Assembly (NCBI GenBank): GCA_003508835.1
Contig: PUFA01000007.1
Coordinates: 13,663,001 to 13,727,000, forward strand
Direction of reading: 5' to 3'
DNA length: 64,000 nucleotides
From: Eonycteris spelaea
Taxonomy: Eukaryota; Chordata; Mammalia; Chiroptera; Pteropodidae
Shown piece after piece: positions 22,400-32,389 of the stretch. The notes under the pieces are model-generated. The model saw only the letters and a list, made by a program, of their open reading frames with translations. It did no database searches and was not told the DNA's origin. Numbering within the stretch: the first letter of the stretch is position 1; each line of letters opens with the position of its first letter. The position numbers and the translations under genes are program-made.

Positions 22400-23618
22400 A
22401 TCATTTTATTCCCCCACCATCCATCTCAACATACACACATTGATAGAACAGTCCACTCAACAGCAGTGGAGTAACATTTTTAATAAGCATCCACAAAACA
22501 TACTTCAGGATAGATCATATTCTAGACCAGAAAAAAGTCTCAATAAATGTAAAAGAAACGAAAGCATCACACATATATCTTCTGACCACAATGGAACTAA
22601 ATTTAAAGTCAACAACAGAAAAAAATATTGGACATTTCTAACTATTTAGAATGTTAATACATTTTTAAATATCCCATAGTATAAGAAGAAATTACAAAGG
22701 AAATTAGACAATACCTTGAACTGAAAGAAAATGAAAACCCAACACATCAAAATTTATAGGCAGCTAAAGCAGTGCTGAGAGAAAAGTTTATAGATTTAAA
22801 TACTTATATTCTAAAGAAAAAAATATTAAAAACCAACACTCTAAATTTCTACCCCAAGAAACAAAGAAAGGAGAATATATAAAATCCATAGTAAATTGAG
22901 AAAGAAAAAATAATGATCATGAGGGGAAATCAATGAAATAGAAAATAACAGAAAAATATCAATCACACAAAAACGTTGATTCTTTGTAAAGATCAACGAA
23001 TTTAATAAACCTTAAACTAGGTTTATCAACAAAAGAAAAGGGAGAAGACAAAACAGTATTAAAATCAGGAATAAAATTACTATGCTAAAATCTCTATAGA
23101 ACCTATAGAAATTAAAATATTATAAGGAATATTAAAAAAAACCTTATGACAATAAATCGAACAACTTACAAGAAATGGATGAATTTCTAGAAAGACATAA
23201 ATTATCAAAATTGACTCAATGAAATACTAAATCTAAATACGAGCAATGAACAATCCAAAAATTAGATTAAGAAAATAATTTCATTCATAATAGCATTGAA
23301 AAATAATAAAATACTTAGGAATAATTTAACATAAGCAGTGAAAGGTACTCAAACCAACAAAATATTGCTGAAATTAAATACCTAAATAAATGGACCACAA
23401 CCTTTATGTAGATTGGAGGACTAGTAGTAGTAGTAGTATCAAAATAGTAATTCTCTTCAAATTTATTTATGAAGTCAACACAAAATCCTACCTGGCTTGT
23501 TTGTATAAATGGAGAAGATGATCCAAAATTAATATGAACATGCAAAAACATAAACTAGTAAAAAGAATTTTGAAAAAGACTAAATCGGATGATTTTTACT
23601 ACTTGACTTCAAGATTTA
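22400..23618 (+). mobile_element. L1 LINE ORF2 fragment (decayed)
   Basis: The fragment starts in the endonuclease domain: a frame at 22440-22649 contains the SDHNGTKF catalytic-region motif. It then runs through ATCTAAATACGAGCAATGAA-like RT/C-terminal words to GATTTTTACTACTTGACTTC. Multiple stops break the frame. A (TAG)n run at about 23425-23440 is a local expansion. Confidence 0.82.
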
Positions 23619-23621
23619 TTG

Positions 23622-23792
23622 TATTGACTTCCCTATGGCTCTGCTCCTCACCTGTAAAGTGAGGGTAACCATATCCCTACCTCTTAGGGTTGCTATGAGG
23701 ATTAAGTTAATATTGTAAAATGCTTGGAGTTGTACCTGGCATATAGTACTACGTAATTGTTTGTTAAATAAATGTACTTGTTTGAATTGATT
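23622..23792 (+). repeat. MIR SINE 3' part
   Basis: CTCACCTGTAAAGTGAGGGT, ACCTCTTAGGGTTGCTATGA, GGATTAAGTTAATATTGTAA and GTACCTGGCATATAGTAC follow the sense MIR 3' half. Confidence 0.85.
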
Positions 23793-23937
23793 CCAGACAT
23801 ACATTTTCCATGAGACAGTTCTGAGGTGTCAGGGCGAGCTTTGGAACATGGGTGTGGTACAGATGTTTGCTTTTGCATTTCAGTATTTGGGGGTCTTAAC
23901 TCAGCCAGATAGCTATGTTCCAAGAAGAACTGGGGCT

Positions 23938-23940
<3 letters not shown>

Positions 23941-23983
<43 letters not shown>

Positions 23984-23992
23984 CGCGCGCAC
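23941..23992. repeat. (GT)n followed by (GC)n alternating purine-pyrimidine tract
   Basis: About 35 bases of strict GT repeat pass directly into about 16 bases of strict GC repeat and then ACG. The whole is alternating purine-pyrimidine and among the most Z-DNA-prone sequence types. Confidence 0.97.
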
Positions 23993-24309
23993 GTTTTCAA
24001 ATGTCAAGGACAGACGGTAAATAAGTAAGCATGCAATGAGCAAGATAATCCCAGGTAGTGGTGTTATAAAGTAAATGAAACAGAGCAATGTGATAACCAG
24101 GAGATTCTGGTCTTGTTGAACTGTTCCCTTTGTGGCTGCCTCTGTCCCATCCCTCCCCAGTCCTACTCAACCCCAACCTACTGCTCCACCCATCTCAAGT
24201 TCGAACGGTCAAGGGAAAACAATTGCAGATGAGGAGTCCATATTGCCACACTGGATTTGGTTCACTCCTAAGGGTCAAATGGGCCAATTTCCCACATCCT
24301 GTGCTTTTC

Positions 24310-24540
24310 TTTATTTAAAAGCCCCAAATGATTATTTCAGTGAAAAATTTTCCATGAACTTGAGGATAAAGCCTTTCTCTATTTAATTTCATCTTAATTG
24401 CATCAATTAGGCGCCTTTTATGTTTGCTCAACAAACTCTTTTGTTTATTTCACTCAGCCCTGAGCAACAGCTGCCAAATGGAGCCTTTGTTCTGAGGGCC
24501 TTTTCTAATGGTCTTCGCACCAGTCCTGTTTGTTCTCCTC
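24310..24540. promoter_or_regulatory. repeat-poor AT-rich island with homeodomain/FOX-like words (candidate CNE)
   Basis: No repeat is recognised. The stretch packs TTTAATTTCATCTTAATTGC, CATCAATTAGG, a TTTTGTTTATTT FOX-like word and CAACAGCTGCC (E-box) into about 150 bases. The composition resembles deeply conserved enhancers, but conservation cannot be seen from one sequence. Confidence 0.3.
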
Positions 24541-24894
24541 AGTGGCAGCTCAGAACAGACCTGAAGAGGTGTGGCTATTAAGCCTTGGAGGGCAAGCTCA
24601 CTTGCCAGCTGCCATTTACTCTCCATTCAGTTCCAGGAATGGAAAACGATGCCTTCCTTCTTTCATTTTGAAGGGAGCTGGTCTTGGTGGTGTGGGGAAA
24701 GGTGTCAAAGCCCTCCTATAATTTGAGTTTTCCTCATATGCTCACTATATGTCACCCCGGCCCATCACCCAGCCTTCACTCCCCATCCCCAAATCACTTT
24801 TGCTAAATATTTAAAGTTACGGAGATCTCCTCATAGTTCACCATCCTACCTCCAGCTGCTTCTATACCCCATTTTCTGTAGCTGACAGAGATGT

Positions 24895-25088
24895 ATAATT
24901 CTAAAATGAATCTGATCATACCACTATCTTAATTTTATCTCACTGCTTCCATGGCTTCTCACAGAATTCAGGTAAATTGCTCGTGCCTTACTTAGCTCGC
25001 CGCTCCGAGTCCTTCAGGCTCTGTTCTCCAGTCCCAACTTCTTCAACCCCTGGAACTCACTGAAGACGCTTTCCTCCAAGGTGACTCC
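24895..25088 (+). repeat. L2 LINE fragment
   Basis: TGAATCTGATCATACCACTA, CTTCCATGGCTTCTCACAGA and CAACTTCTTCAACCCCTGGA resemble the L2 region 'GATCATGTCACTCCTCTGC...CAATGGCTTCCCATCTCA'. Confidence 0.6.
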
Positions 25089-25109
25089 TATCAGATTCCC
25101 TCCTTCCCC

Positions 25110-25625
25110 TGTATGCAAGCCATTTCCCCATTAAGGGAAGGGGCTATTTCTCCCCCTCCCCTTGGAGCTGGGTTGACTGTAGTGACTTGCTTGCTATTAG
25201 AATGCAGCAGAGGTATGTTTTGGAACTTCCAAACCGAGATCATAAGAAGCTTTGCAGCTTTCACTTGGGCTTCTTGGAACATTCATTCCTGACATATTCA
25301 TTCCTTGCTCTGGGGCAAGCTGGCTTCCATGAAAGAAGTCTAACTATTCTAAGTCAGCTATGTCACGAGAAGCCCAGACCACATAGAATGGCCCTGGATA
25401 ATGAGACATCATGTAGAGAGGGAGAGAAGCCAAGGAACACAAGGCAGCAGAAATGTTGATGGAAGCCATCTTGTAAGTGGACCATCAGCCCCAGTTGCCC
25501 TAGCTGATGCTAAGTGAATGAAAGATGAACCACCAGCCACGCCCTTCCACATTCCTTACCAACAAAATTACAATTAAAATGATTGGATTAAGCTACCAAA
25601 TTTCAGGGTAATTTGTTATATTCAA
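25110..25625 (+). mobile_element. MLT1-type (ERVL-MaLR) solo LTR
   Basis: CTGTAGTGACTTGCTTGCTA near the start, GGCTTCTTGGAACATTCATT, CCATGTTGTAAG-like GGAAGCCATCTTGTAAGTGG, and the terminal GATTAAGCTACCAAATTTCA plus GGGTAATTTGTTATA follow the MLT1I/J-type LTR. The full length of about 500 bp is typical of the group. Confidence 0.72.
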
Positions 25626-25659
25626 TATTCAACCAGAAAATCATTTCTTCAGACAATCA

Positions 25660-25862
25660 TTCAGACCTTTTTAAAATTCATCCAAGGCTGTACTCCCATT
25701 CATTGTTCTTGCACCTGCTACTTTCTTTATCTGAAAGCCTTTCCTACTCTCTGCATGGCTCACTCTGCTTTTTCCTTGAAAACCCAGGTAGCACTTTTTT
25801 TGTTGCTGCTAGATTCTTTTTTTAACTTTCCCAGTGTCTGTAGAATGATTCTCCTCTAAAGA
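25660..25862 (+). repeat. L2 LINE 3' fragment
   Basis: CATTGTTCTTGCACCTGCTA, CTGAAAGCCTTTCCTACTCT and AAAACCCAGGTAGCACTTTT match the L2 3' region, sense. Confidence 0.68.
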
Positions 25863-26110
25863 TTCATTCAACAAATGTTTATTAAGGCCCTAATGTGCCA
25901 GACACTGAGGATTCAACAGTGAAGCATACTCCTGGAATGCTCTGAGCTCCCCTCTTATGTCAAGGGTTCTGCACGCCGTTTGAAATGGCCTCTACCTTTG
26001 TCTGACAAGGCGCACCCCCTGGACAGAAGCTCTATGCTTCTCTCTCCACATCTAGCGAAAGGCTGGTATGTAGGGTGCTCAATAGATTCCAAGCAAATGA
26101 GCAAATGAAT
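25863..26110. repeat. L2 fragments in mixed orientation
   Basis: ATTCATTCAACAAATGTTTA and CTAATGTGCCAGACACTGAG are antisense L2 end. Then CTCCTGGAATGCTCTGAGCT and a final GTAGGGTGCTCAATAGATTC with AAATGAGCAAATGAAT are sense L2. This suggests one L2 end inserted in another. Confidence 0.6.
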
Positions 26111-26743
26111 TACGACCTGTAGTTGGTGTTTGTATAAGCAATTGACTTTATGTTTGGCTGAGTTAGTTCAAGCTAATTTTCGCCATGTCCAGCTTCCTCA
26201 AGTAGAAACATTGTCAAAACTCTGAAAGGACAGTGGTGGAAATAAAGCCTAATAGCAAATTTCCTGGTTTGGATACCCTTCAAATGCAAATCACAAATGT
26301 AACAACACATTGGAAACACTTGCCCCGAAATGCACAAGAAAATCTTTCATTTTGAAGGTGAGAGATGAACAGATGTACCATAACATCACTCTGGATGGTA
26401 GGAATACCTCTAAACTCGGTCCCTCTGTCTCTTTTGCCCCGGAGATAGCAAACACACAAGAGGATGAGAAGAAACCAAACTCTGATGGGTTGTTTTGTTT
26501 TGTTTTGGTGTCTTGAGTATAACAAGCAAGCTGTGCAAGAGAAGTAGCTCTTAAAGCCAGTCATGTGCTCGGGCTTGGGGATGGAGCCAAAGGAAGATTT
26601 ATCGAGATTGAAAAAGCAAAATCTTCTGTTTGGTGGATGTGTCTTTTTGTGCTCATCATTATGGTGTGATAAGTAGCTTCCCAGACAGTGTGGTAGTTGT
26701 TTGGCAGTATGATCCAAAGAGTGTAAAATCTCAGAGAAAGGAG
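26111..26743. other. repeat-poor segment with a perfect octamer word
   Basis: No repeat or gene is recognised. A perfect ATGCAAAT octamer lies at 26284-26291, next to CAAATCACAAATG. The 145-codon minus-strand frame here has no recognisable motif. Candidate regulatory DNA only. Confidence 0.3.
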
Positions 26744-26945
26744 CAGTTTGTCCATTATCTCAACTAGGAGTGTTTTACCTCCTTCATCCCAGGACACTGG
26801 CAAGAACTGAAGACATTTTTGATTGTCACATTGGATGGGGGTGTGGGACTACTGGGGTCTAGTGATTAGATGTCAGAGATGCTGCTAAATATCCTACAAT
26901 GCACTGGGCAGCCCCACTAATAGTGCCAAGGTTGAGAAACCCCAG
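26744..26945 (+). mobile_element. MER20 (hAT-Charlie)
   Basis: CTCAACTAGGAGTGTTTTAC, GACATTTTTGATTGTCACAT, GATGCTGCTAAATATCCTAC and the terminal AGTGCCAAGGTTGAGAAACC follow sense MER20. The first about 40 bases are decayed. Confidence 0.85.
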
Positions 26946-27105
26946 CCTGAAGCACTGTTTCCAGACTCAGAATCACCCAGAAGTTTTGTTAAAATACAGG
27001 TTGCTGATTTGGTAGCTCTGGTAGGGCCCAAGAATTTGCATTTTTAAGAAGTTCCCAGGGGAGACTTTTGCTCCTGAGACCACACTCTGAGAAACATTAG
27101 CCTAG
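26946..27105 (+). mobile_element. MER5A (hAT-Charlie)
   Basis: GACTCAGAATCACCCAGAAG, TTTTGTTAAAATACAGGTTG, AGAATTTGCATTTTTAAGAA, GTTCCCAGGGGAGAC and CACACTCTGAGAAACATT follow MER5A in order. It directly abuts the MER20. Confidence 0.87.
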
Positions 27106-27282
27106 AGCGTCCCTTCCCCTTAAAACTAAGAGGAGTGGTTCTCACTGAGGAATGATGGGAAAATTAAGGAAGGGAGCCTCTATGCAGGCCTTTAAGGAGA
27201 CATCTCTGACTTCTCAATGGGACTCTTCTTCTTGGATCAGTGGATTTCATTCTAGTCCAGTCTAAACACCTACTCTGGGTTG

Positions 27283-27337
27283 ACCCCAAAACAAAACAAA
27301 ACAAACAAAACAAAACAAAACAAAACAAAACAAAAAC
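27283..27337. repeat. (AAAAC)n simple repeat
   Basis: About eleven AAAAC units with one AAAC variant. It produces a Phe/Cys/Leu-rich minus-strand frame that is not a gene. Confidence 0.95.
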
Positions 27338-27339
27338 AT

Positions 27340-28050
27340 GCTTGAAAGAAAAAGAGTAATCTGAACAGGAAGGGAAATCAGCCACAACTTGGGTCAAGTT
27401 TTTGGCACATTTCATGGAAGGACCCACAGAGCAGATAACAATAGCTCCAGTTCTCCGGAGGGGCAGCCAGACCAACAAAAGTTCAATTAGTAAGTCTTGG
27501 CAAATAAAGACAACAAACAGTTTGGCAATAATAAATTAAGGCCGTGCTTGGCTATCACCCAGGCTCAATACTGTATCCCTGCCAGGCTTTGTGAAAGGGT
27601 GGCTTTGAAGGCTTCTGAAAAGGGTCCATTTCTCAAACAATTCAAGCTTTTGTTTGTGGCCACTCTGTTCTTCTCTTCACTCTTTTCTTCACTTATTGTG
27701 AAGGGCACATCCATGAGCATTAGGCTTCTGTTCTCCGAGAAGTTTGCCAGGTCACTTCTTTCTTCCCAAGATGCTACAAGGAGTCCATTGACCACTTCTG
27801 TTGTCACCCATGGATAACACCCATGGATGAGACCTAAGAGATGAGATACTCAAAGAAATGACCTTTCTAGTTTAAAATTTTTGTTTCCGAGGAAACAGAG
27901 AACAAAGGCTGCTCGCACTTGGGGAGAGTTTCCATTTTGAACGTGTTTTTAAGGGTGAGGAAATGAAGTTGGTTGGTGAACTTGGTAACATCTTAAAACC
28001 TTGCGGTATATAGTGTAGAGTCCACATCCCTCAGGTTATCTGTGTCACTT
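27340..28050. promoter_or_regulatory. repeat-poor island rich in FOX/NFI/SOX-like words (candidate CNE)
   Basis: No repeat is recognised over about 700 bases. Within it, CAATTAGTAAGTCTTGGCAA, AGACAACAAACAGTTTGGCA and ATAATAAATTAAGG lie close together, followed by AACAATTCAAGCTTTTGTTT. These words resemble NFI half sites, FOX and SOX sites. Open frames of about 106 codons on both strands have no motif. Confidence 0.3.
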
Positions 28051-28054
28051 AAGA

Positions 28055-28200
28055 TGCTGCTAATGGCATTAATGATAATAATGACATTATCTAATGTTTA
28101 TTGAGGTTTTCCTGTGTGCCGGACATAATTCGAAGAGTTCTACATCTATTACTTAATTTTTTTGTAAAGCCTTTGATGTAGATAAGCCAAGGCAAAGAAA
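28055..28200 (-). repeat. MIR SINE (antisense)
   Basis: ATGATAATAATGACATTATC, TAATGTTTATTGAGGTTTTC and CTGTGTGCCGGACATAATTC match the antisense MIR 3' end, with a truncated remainder. Confidence 0.75.
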
Positions 28201-28654
28201 AATTAGATCATAGAGCTGAAAAGGGATTAGTGTTTCTGAGATGGGGATAAAGATTTTATTCCCTTTGTGGAAGAATGCAGTCTGACTCTTGCCAATTTTA
28301 TAACTGTTGTGTGCTAGGTAGATATTCTCCAACCTGCAGAGTGCCCTGTCCCAACGGTGTACTCCCAAGCAGACATCTCTGCTTTAGGCACATTTGTTGA
28401 TGGAGACCAACTGTTACCACTATTGGGTGAGGTACTCTTCACTCTTTAAGAGTGAAGAGAAGAACGGGTGTTCCGACTGTGCTCTGGCTGCTGGTATTGA
28501 CAACTGGGGACAAGGAGTAATGTAGGATTGCATTTAAGGAGCGCTGGATGCACAGGGAGGAGAACACAAAAGGGGAAAAGTGCCTGCTAGCAAAAAGGAA
28601 ACAGCAGGCCCAGTTCACTATTTGCGAAATTCAATCTTAGTGGGTGATTTTAGG

Positions 28655-28835
28655 TTTTATTTTAGGGGCCATCAAGGTCACTTTTCACCCCTCATCCAGT
28701 GTCTCAAAAGGGGCAACAAAGGCTCAGGTGATGAATCTACCCAAGGATGCACAGTGAATGGTAGAAGCAAGACTAGAAGTTGGGACAGCTGACTCTTATT
28801 CCTGTGCTCTTTCCATTACGCCGGTAACTCAGCCT
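28655..28835 (-). repeat. MIR3 SINE (antisense)
   Basis: GCAACAAAGGCTCAGGTGAT, AATCTACCCAAGGATGCACA, GCAAGACTAGAAGTTGGGAC and CCTGTGCTCTTTCCATTACG follow antisense MIR3. The last word is its diagnostic 5' end. Confidence 0.72.
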
Positions 28836-29034
28836 CCTGTCTTTGGTAGCTCAGTGGCGTGAGCCATGTGGTATTTCTGGATCCAGTGGATTTGGTAAAA
28901 TTCCCAGGTGAATCTGAACATCCAGAAAAATCTCACTTGGTTTAACCTCCTACCTTCTAAGAAGGTAGAGTGAGAGCAGCAGTAAATCATAGGCATGATC
29001 TTGGGTCTGCAGTTAGAGGCATGAATTCCACACA

Positions 29035-29448
29035 GTGAGCATTGACTACCCATTTGGCAAACATTTTTGAGTTCCACTGTGAGCCAGGCACTGCATCAGT
29101 TACAAAGTCCGGTAAGACAGTGTTCTCTGGGCTGAGTCTTACAAGAGCTTAAGATCAAAGAGGCTAAGTTGTCAGCTCTTAGAAAGCATCAACGGAAAAG
29201 CTGAAATTAGACATGAGGAAAGAAAGTTGAGATGGAGTCGTGGGAGGTCTTGAATGCCAGGCCGGGCGGGCTTGACTTTACTCTGAAGACAATGGGAGAC
29301 TGGCCGAGCTTCCTAAACAGATTTTTGGATATTTCTGCTTTGGGGAAAGGAATATGGCCTTGTGCCCAGATTTGAGGACTAACACCAGGTGGCAGGCATG
29401 ACAGCTAGGAGAATTTTGCAGCCATCCAGATAAAAATGAATGTGGTGA
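29035..29448 (-). repeat. L2 LINE (antisense)
   Basis: CCACTGTGAGCCAGGCACTG is the antisense L2 end. GGTCTTGAATGCCAGGCCGG, CTTTACTCTGAAGACAATGG and AGCCATCCAGATAAA-type words come from further up the L2. Confidence 0.72.
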
Positions 29449-29895
29449 CCAAGAAATTTTACACCTAGTATGCATCAAGTAGAAATTGAAACATAGGTCC
29501 ATAAAAGGTTGTACAAAAGTGTTTATAGTAGTTTTATTCACAAAAGCCCCAAATAGTAACATCCAAAAATACTTATCAATAGGAGAATAAATAGACAAAT
29601 TACCATTTATTCATACAATGGAATACTACTACTCAGCGATATTAAGAAATGAACCGTTGATGAATGAAACTACATGGAGGAATCTCACAGACATTATGCT
29701 GAGTGGAAAAGCTAGACATAAATGAGTATGGACTGTGTAATTTAATTCATATGAACTTTTAGAACAGCCAAACTAATCTAAGATAAAAAAACAAAAAACA
29801 AAATCAGAACAGCGGTTGCCACGGGGGAGGGGAGAGATTGAGCAGGAACACAAAGAAACTGGGAGATAAAAATGTGTATTTTTGAGATTTTTCCA
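29449..29895 (+). mobile_element. L1 LINE 3' end
   Basis: GTTTATAGTAGTTTTATTCA, ATACAATGGAATACTACTAC, TCTCACAGACATTATGCTGA and CAGCGGTTGCCACGGGGGAG are the ordered ORF2 C-terminal and 3' UTR words of old L1M elements. Confidence 0.87.
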
Positions 29896-29899
29896 TGAT

Positions 29900-30328
29900 A
29901 CAGTGTTAAAAATGCATAATAGGCCTAGATCAGGGCAGTGGGAGCGTAGTGTAGTATACCACGGGATAGAAGTCACTGCTTTTCCAAGTGTGAGCCTAGT
30001 GCAATACATTATAAACTTCAACGTTGGACAAATGACACCCCTGACTTGCTCCCACAGGAAGCCAATCTCAACATCAATTAGGCCCATTACATAATCTCTG
30101 ATTTGTGATTAAATACATTTTTAAAATACAATTAATTATGAGCCAGAGCTACAGAAGCCTTTGATTCATAATTGGCTGATTGTTTCCAGAAAATTAACCA
30201 AAGAAACAATAATACTCAGTTGGCTCTATAAAACCATTGCAAACACACACCCTAATTCTTGCAGGTGACCAATATTGAAGGGGCTTCTTGCTGAGCAGAC
30301 CCCTAGCCACCTTTCCAACCTCAGTAGT
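29900..30328. promoter_or_regulatory. repeat-poor segment with TAATTA-type words (candidate CNE)
   Basis: CATCAATTAGGCCC, TACAATTAATTATGAGCC, CTTTGATTCATAATTGGCTG and TGATTG cluster at 30070-30190. They resemble homeodomain/PBX/TALE sites. No repeat is recognised. Conservation would have to be tested. Confidence 0.28.
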
Positions 30329-30329
30329 A

Positions 30330-30530
30330 TAAAATGTATATGGGACTATCTCACTCCCTGGTTCAAAACCTCTCAGAGGCTCCCCATTGTCTTCAAGACA
30401 ATGTTCCAACTCCTTGCCATGGCCTGCCTTCCATCTAGCCTCAAGGGACTTTGCTCATTATGTCCTAGCAACCCTGGTCTTTCATATCGTGAGTTCTTAG
30501 TAGCAAATCCCATTACAAACCAATAATCAT
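30330..30530 (+). repeat. L2 LINE fragment
   Basis: CTCCCTGGTTCAAAACCTCT, CAGAGGCTCCCCATTGTCTT, AAGACAATGTTCCAACTCCT and TGCCATGGCCTGCCTTCCAT match the sense L2 'CTCAAAACCCTCCAATGGCTTCCC' region. Confidence 0.78.
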
Positions 30531-30534
30531 TCCT

Positions 30535-31050
30535 CTGTTTTTTCATTCATTCATTGATTCACACAGTAAATATTTTATGGGACTTTATTAGTTCTTGGGC
30601 CCAGTGCTAGGCACTGGGGATTATGTGATGAACTGGGAAGTCAAGGAGCTTTAATTCTCAGAGGAAGACATTAATAAGGTAATTACACATCTACATGATT
30701 AGCAATTGTGAACATACAAAGAGTTGGAGAAAGGACATTTCCGGAAAAGGCAACATCAGAGGCAAAGAAACCAGATAAAAGAAGAGCTGATGTAGTTGAA
30801 GAACTGACAATGACAGCAAGTGAAGGAAGAGGAAGAGGAAATGAGTTGAGATTGAAGAAATAGCAAAGGGCTAAATCATGCAATACCTTGTATGCCAAAG
30901 TAAGGAATCTGAATTTTCTTCTGAAAGCAGAATTTTAAGTAGGGGGAACACCAATAATCTATGACTTTAAAGGATTGCTATGGGCTACTGGGTGGAGAAA
31001 AAAATAAAAGCCAGTAAACCTGGGAACCACAAAACCTGTTAAGAGATGAC
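30535..31050 (-). repeat. L2 LINE (antisense), left part
   Basis: TTCATTCATTCATTGATTCA, GGCCCAGTGCTAGGCACTGG, CAATACCTTGTATGCCAAAG and GATTGCTATGGGCTACTGGG run through the L2 3' region in antisense order. It is interrupted by a MITE-like element at about 31053. Confidence 0.75.
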
Positions 31051-31052
31051 TA

Positions 31053-31172
31053 CAGGTGACCGGGGCAGTGGAGAGATCAACAATCCTGGTTTGCCTGGAA
31101 CTGAGGGCTTCTCTGGGGATGGAACTTGCAATACTAAAACCTGGAAAGTCTCAGACTCCCTGCAGGTCACCC
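31053..31172. mobile_element. GGTGACC-type MITE-like element inside L2
   Basis: It contains GGTGACC, AATCCTGGTTTGCCTGGAAC, TGAGGGCTTCTCTGGGGATG, ATACTAAAACCTGGAAAGTC and the reverse-complementary end GGTCACCCT. ACAGGT and CCAGGT flank it, possibly a short target duplication. This is the third copy of this type in the window. Confidence 0.55.
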
Positions 31173-31290
31173 TCCAGGTCAGACATGATGATGTCTTGAA
31201 TTATAGAGTTCAAGATAAAGTTCAAGATGGAAGGATGTGCATTCTAGAGGTAGAGGACTTTTGTTGATGGACTGTACAAAAGTGGAAAAG
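31173..31290 (-). repeat. L2 LINE (antisense), right part
   Basis: CCAGGTCAGACATGATGATG and CTTGAATTATAGAG followed by GATGGAAGGATG fit the L2 upstream of the inserted element. Divergence is high. Confidence 0.5.
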
Positions 31291-31294
31291 AAAA

Positions 31295-31750
31295 AAGACT
31301 AGGGTTCTTGCTTTTGCAACCATTTGGTAGATACTTCTATTGAGAAACAAAGACTATTTCACATTTCTCTGTCTGCTTCAGGGCTTTTTGAGCAGAAAGC
31401 AAGCGACCTAGAAGAACAAAGTGAAAGAAGTCCCCTACTCATTGTATAGTAACTTCCAGGACTTACGGCAAATAATTGATATCTTGTACTAGAGTCAAAT
31501 ACATATCTTGTATTATGGTCCTTCAGTTTATCTTGTGTCTTGTCTTCAAGTAAGCCAAAGCCATTTATAAAGTTTATGATGATCTTCCTAAAATCTTTAT
31601 GTGGCTCTACCTAAGAGATAGATAAGGAGACAAACAGAGGGAGATCAAGTTGTCATTATTATTGCTGGTAAACCCAGTTCCTCACCATGCTCCCTGGATA
31701 ACTGAAAACAAGTGAGAATGCATCTTCTTGCAGAGAGCTGATTCCTCCTC
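31295..31750. other. anonymous non-coding segment
   Basis: No gene or repeat is recognised. Confidence 0.35.
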
Positions 31751-31754
31751 AACA

Positions 31755-31968
31755 AGAAGGCTGTGTGGCTCAATGAGCACAGACTTTGGGCTCCAATCCT
31801 GCCTCAGTCACTTACAAACTGCTTGACCTTGGGCAAGTTACCTAACTCCATGAGCCTCTATTTCCTTGCGTGTAAAAGACAGATAATAACCTACCTTGAA
31901 GGGTTATGATGAAAATTAGAGATAAGGTATGTACTTGCTACATAAAGGCTTTTAATAATGGCACCTCT
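31755..31968 (+). repeat. MIR SINE
   Basis: GGCTCAATGAGCACAGACTT, GGGCTCCAATCCTGCCTCAG, CTTACAAACTGCTTGACCTT, GGGCAAGTTACCTAACTCCA and GAAGGGTTATGATGAAAATT make this one of the best-kept MIRs in the window. Confidence 0.93.
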
Positions 31969-32319
31969 CATTACCTCTGTTCTTCTCTCTCCTTATGTGT
32001 AAAGGAAGAGTGATCTCCATTGTATCTACCTTTGCCAAGTATATGTAATTAAATTCTTATGGGTTAAATGCAGGTGCAGTGTGATTCCATCGTGATTATC
32101 AAGGTGAGAGTTTTTTTGCAAAGCTACTGCTTTGCAGCCCAAAGCTAAAGAAACAAAAAATAATAAATATAGTAAAGCAAAAGGGACAATAGATATATTT
32201 CCTAATGTCAACCACAGTTACAATTAAAATATAAATAAGTAAATAATTCATTCACCTAACTAAATACAAAAAAGCTATATCCATCAGAATTTACTGAAAA
32301 GCATGTATTGATTTATAAT

Positions 32320-32375
32320 AAACCAGCATGTAACATATCACAGACATTGTGCTAAACGCTTTACCTGTATATGTG
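32320..32375 (-). repeat. MIR 3' end fragment (antisense)
   Basis: GACATTGTGCTAAACGCTTT followed by ACCTGTATATG matches the antisense MIR 3' end only. A sense MIR follows. Confidence 0.5.
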
Positions 32376-32389
32376 AGTAGCATAGCCCT

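Noticed and set aside
23702..24088. Minus-strand frame with a Thr-His repeat
   Set aside because: It translates the (GT)n(GC)n microsatellite.
26280..26717. 145-codon minus-strand frame
   Set aside because: Composition and motif content look random, and overlapping frames exist on both strands.
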